This document shows positions 6,955-7,911 of a DNA stretch of 7,911 nucleotides, piece by piece; positions within the stretch are counted from its first letter, which is position 1; each line of letters begins with the position of its first letter. The DNA is from Lachnospiraceae bacterium UBA3332 (GTDB lineage Bacteria > Bacillota > Clostridia > Lachnospirales > Lachnospiraceae), in assembly GCA_002361095.1 (NCBI GenBank), contig DERU01000056.1:1784-9694 (forward strand), given 5' to 3'. The position numbers were made by a program, and so were the translations under genes. The notes beneath the pieces were generated by a model that ran no database searches, was not told the DNA's origin, and worked only from the letters and a program-made list of their open reading frames with translations.

Positions 6955-7698
6955 CTAAACGGTAATCCGATCCCTGATCTTTTCAAATGCGGCCTGCTTG
7001 ATGCCGCTCACTTTCATAATATCTTCTATACAGGAAAACCCGCCGTTTTCCTCTCTCCACGCAAGAATCGCCGCCGCACGGCTGTCCCCGATGCCCGGCA
7101 GCGTTTTTAACGCCGATACGTCCGCCGTATTCAAATTGACCTTTGTATCGTCCGCCCCGGCATTCCCCGCGAAAGCTTCCTGCCGGATGCCGCAAAGGCC
7201 CGCCTCCGGCCTTTCCAGGCGGCTGCTCTCCTCCGTTGTCAGAATATAAATCTGACAGCCGTCCGTCACCGGCTGCGCCAGATTGCAGGCCGCCGGATCC
7301 GCTTCCTCCAAAAAGCCGCCGCCTGCCTCCACCGCATCCATCACACGGCTGCCCTCCGGCAGTTCGTAGACGCCGGGACAAACCACCGCGCCGCAGACAT
7401 GCACCGTATAAACCGTCCGGGTGTCCGCACTTCCTGCACACACCCCCATATCCGCCGGTACCTGCCTTTTTTCGGCCGACTCGCCGTCCGTCCCCTCCGG
7501 TACAAACAGGCCGTCCGTCTGCATGGTGTTTTGCCCGCCGTCTCCCATACCCGGCAAATTTTCAACCGCTTCCTGATCGGTTTTGTTTTCCGTAAATACA
7601 AAGGCATCCGTCTCTTTCCCCGCACACCCGCCAAGAAAAAGTACAGCTGCCGCCATAATAACAGCTTTTAGCGCTATCTGTCCTTTATTTTGCTTCAT
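6955..7698 (-). CDS. comEA: ComEA-family competence DNA-binding protein, lipoprotein form
   Basis: ComEA binds double-stranded DNA outside the membrane and passes it to ComEC. The 247-residue protein has a SLBB domain at about 96-153 (YTVHVCGAVVCPGVYELPEG, with Gly-Gly at 126-127) and a C-terminal tandem helix-hairpin-helix region at 186-247. The first hairpin is VNLNTADVSALKTLPGIG, the second is in VSGIKQAAFEKIRDRI. Both are typical of ComEA and expected to contact the DNA backbone. Between them and the N-terminus is an acidic, Gly-rich low-complexity linker (26-94). The N-terminus reads as a signal peptide ending in the lipobox LGGC (C25), so the protein may be lipid-anchored rather than held by the usual single transmembrane helix. 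Seven further cysteines (87, 102, 107, 138, 148, 169, 223) are many for an exported protein. The ATG has only a weak binding site. It is the first gene after the promoter at 7820-7848. Confidence 0.94.
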   Translation of the reverse strand: MKQNKGQIALKAVIMAAAVLFLGGCAGKETDAFVFTENKTDQEAVENLPGMGDGGQNTMQTDGLFVPEGTDGESAEKRQVPADMGVCAGSADTRTVYTVHVCGAVVCPGVYELPEGSRVMDAVEAGGGFLEEADPAACNLAQPVTDGCQIYILTTEESSRLERPEAGLCGIRQEAFAGNAGADDTKVNLNTADVSALKTLPGIGDSRAAAILAWREENGGFSCIEDIMKVSGIKQAAFEKIRDRITV

Positions 7699-7737
7699 CG
7701 GTATTTATCCGGCCGTCCCAGAGCGTGTTTGAAAAAT

Positions 7738-7747
7738 GCCCTAGGGC
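7738..7747. repeat. 10-bp perfect palindrome GCCCTAGGGC in the comEA leader
   Basis: GCCCTAGGGC is its own reverse complement. On the transcribed strand it is followed directly by ATTTTTC, and the adjoining stretch (7721-7737) could belong to a dispersed intergenic element; that cannot be confirmed from one copy. The zero-loop geometry makes it a poor terminator but a possible site for a dimeric DNA-binding protein. Confidence 0.5.
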
Positions 7748-7753
7748 GGCCCC

Positions 7754-7778
7754 TCCTTTTTACCATCCGTAAAAAGGA
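7754..7778 (-). repeat. Perfect 10-bp inverted repeat (hairpin) in the comEA leader
   Basis: The arms TCCTTTTTAC and GTAAAAAGGA (7754-7763 and 7769-7778) are perfectly complementary around a 5-nt loop. In the transcript the 3' arm carries most of the Shine-Dalgarno sequence AAGGAGG (7758-7752), so the hairpin would hide it. No run of U directly follows, so it does not look like an ordinary terminator. Confidence 0.7.
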
Positions 7779-7819
7779 CCCCCATCGCGCAGATATCCCC
7801 GCGCGGACACCGTAAACCC

Positions 7820-7848
7820 ATTGTATGACAGAAAAAAAAAATTTACAA
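7820..7848 (-). promoter_or_regulatory. Sigma-A-type promoter of the comEA operon with homopolymer spacer
   Basis: The minus strand shows TTGTAA (7848-7843, 4 of 6 to consensus), an exact 17-nt spacer, and TACAAT (7825-7820, 5 of 6). The spacer includes ten consecutive T on the transcribed-sense strand (A at 7832-7841). It directs transcription into comEA with a leader of about 115 nt. It is the best promoter-like sequence I found in the window and probably serves comEA and the downstream genes. The start site is inferred. Confidence 0.6.
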
Positions 7849-7911
7849 CCCCCAATTTGAAAGAGGCACCAAAATCCGTAACAGTTCAGCCCCAATGGCA
7901 GCAGCTTAAGG
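7849..7911. other. Intergenic end of window upstream of the comEA promoter
   Basis: No gene, RNA or clear signal is recognised here. The sequence CAATTTG near 7853-7859 and the following bases show no inverted repeat. The neighbouring gene must begin or end beyond the window. Confidence 0.4.

Larger units (their letters stand above)
7699..7813 (-). promoter_or_regulatory. Structured 5' leader of the comEA transcript
   Basis: From the predicted start site (about 7813) to the comEA ATG there are some 115 nt with no convincing gene. They contain a small GC hairpin (CGCGC 7786-7790 with GCGCG 7801-7805), the strong hairpin at 7754-7778, a Shine-Dalgarno-like AAGGAGG (7758-7752), the palindrome at 7738-7747 followed by ATTTTTC, and a 23-codon frame (7766-7695) whose TGA overlaps the comEA ATG. 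No known riboswitch family is recognised. Confidence 0.45.

Noticed and set aside
624..7698. A wholly new multi-gene system
   Set aside because: All six intact genes belong to recognisable families with complete motifs; no unknown gene, CRISPR array, tRNA, rRNA or complete insertion sequence was found.
7695..7895. 66-codon minus-strand frame upstream of comEA
   Set aside because: It begins with TTG upstream of the predicted promoter and runs through it and the homopolymer tract; only its last 23 codons could lie on the transcript.

Overview
The window reads as a chromosomal segment of a Gram-positive anaerobe of the class Clostridia, most likely a Lachnospiraceae member. This is inferred from the protein families and gene order (ComEA with SLBB and HhH domains, an OmpR-type two-component pair, a GerMN lipoprotein, ComEC/Rec2), from Gram-positive style Shine-Dalgarno sites with some TTG and GTG starts, and from remains of an AAA-ATPase/PD-(D/E)XK family that is abundant in gut clostridia. 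No marker gene fixes the species.

All genes lie on the minus strand, so transcription runs from right to left. At the right end (about 7820-7848) there is a good sigma-A-like promoter whose 17-bp spacer contains ten consecutive A/T pairs. About 115 nt of structured leader follow, holding a 10-bp hairpin, a Shine-Dalgarno sequence with no usable start, and a 10-bp palindrome. Then come comEA (6955-7698), an OmpR/PhoB-family response regulator (6200-6889), a membrane sensor histidine kinase (4704-6185), a lipoprotein with two GerMN domains (3742-4707) and comEC (1424-3745). The kinase/gerMN and gerMN/comEC junctions are 4-nt stop-start overlaps (ATGA and TTGA), and the regulator-kinase gap is 14 nt. 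The last four genes are therefore very probably one translationally coupled unit, and comEA, 65 nt upstream, may share the transcript.

After comEC there is a GC-rich hairpin and a 68-nt gap, then a class I SAM-dependent methyltransferase of unknown substrate (624-1355). The left end (about 30-532) holds a shattered remnant of an AAA-ATPase-like gene: three recognisable protein segments in the right order, with a frameshift and large internal deletions between them. A promoter-like sequence sits just upstream of it.

Together the cluster joins the DNA-uptake machinery (ComEA binds DNA outside the membrane, ComEC forms the membrane channel) to a WalRK-like signalling pair and a cell-envelope lipoprotein. 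Apart from the possibly phase-variable promoter, the odd comEA leader and the lipoprotein form of ComEA, the content is familiar. I do not see a wholly new system here.
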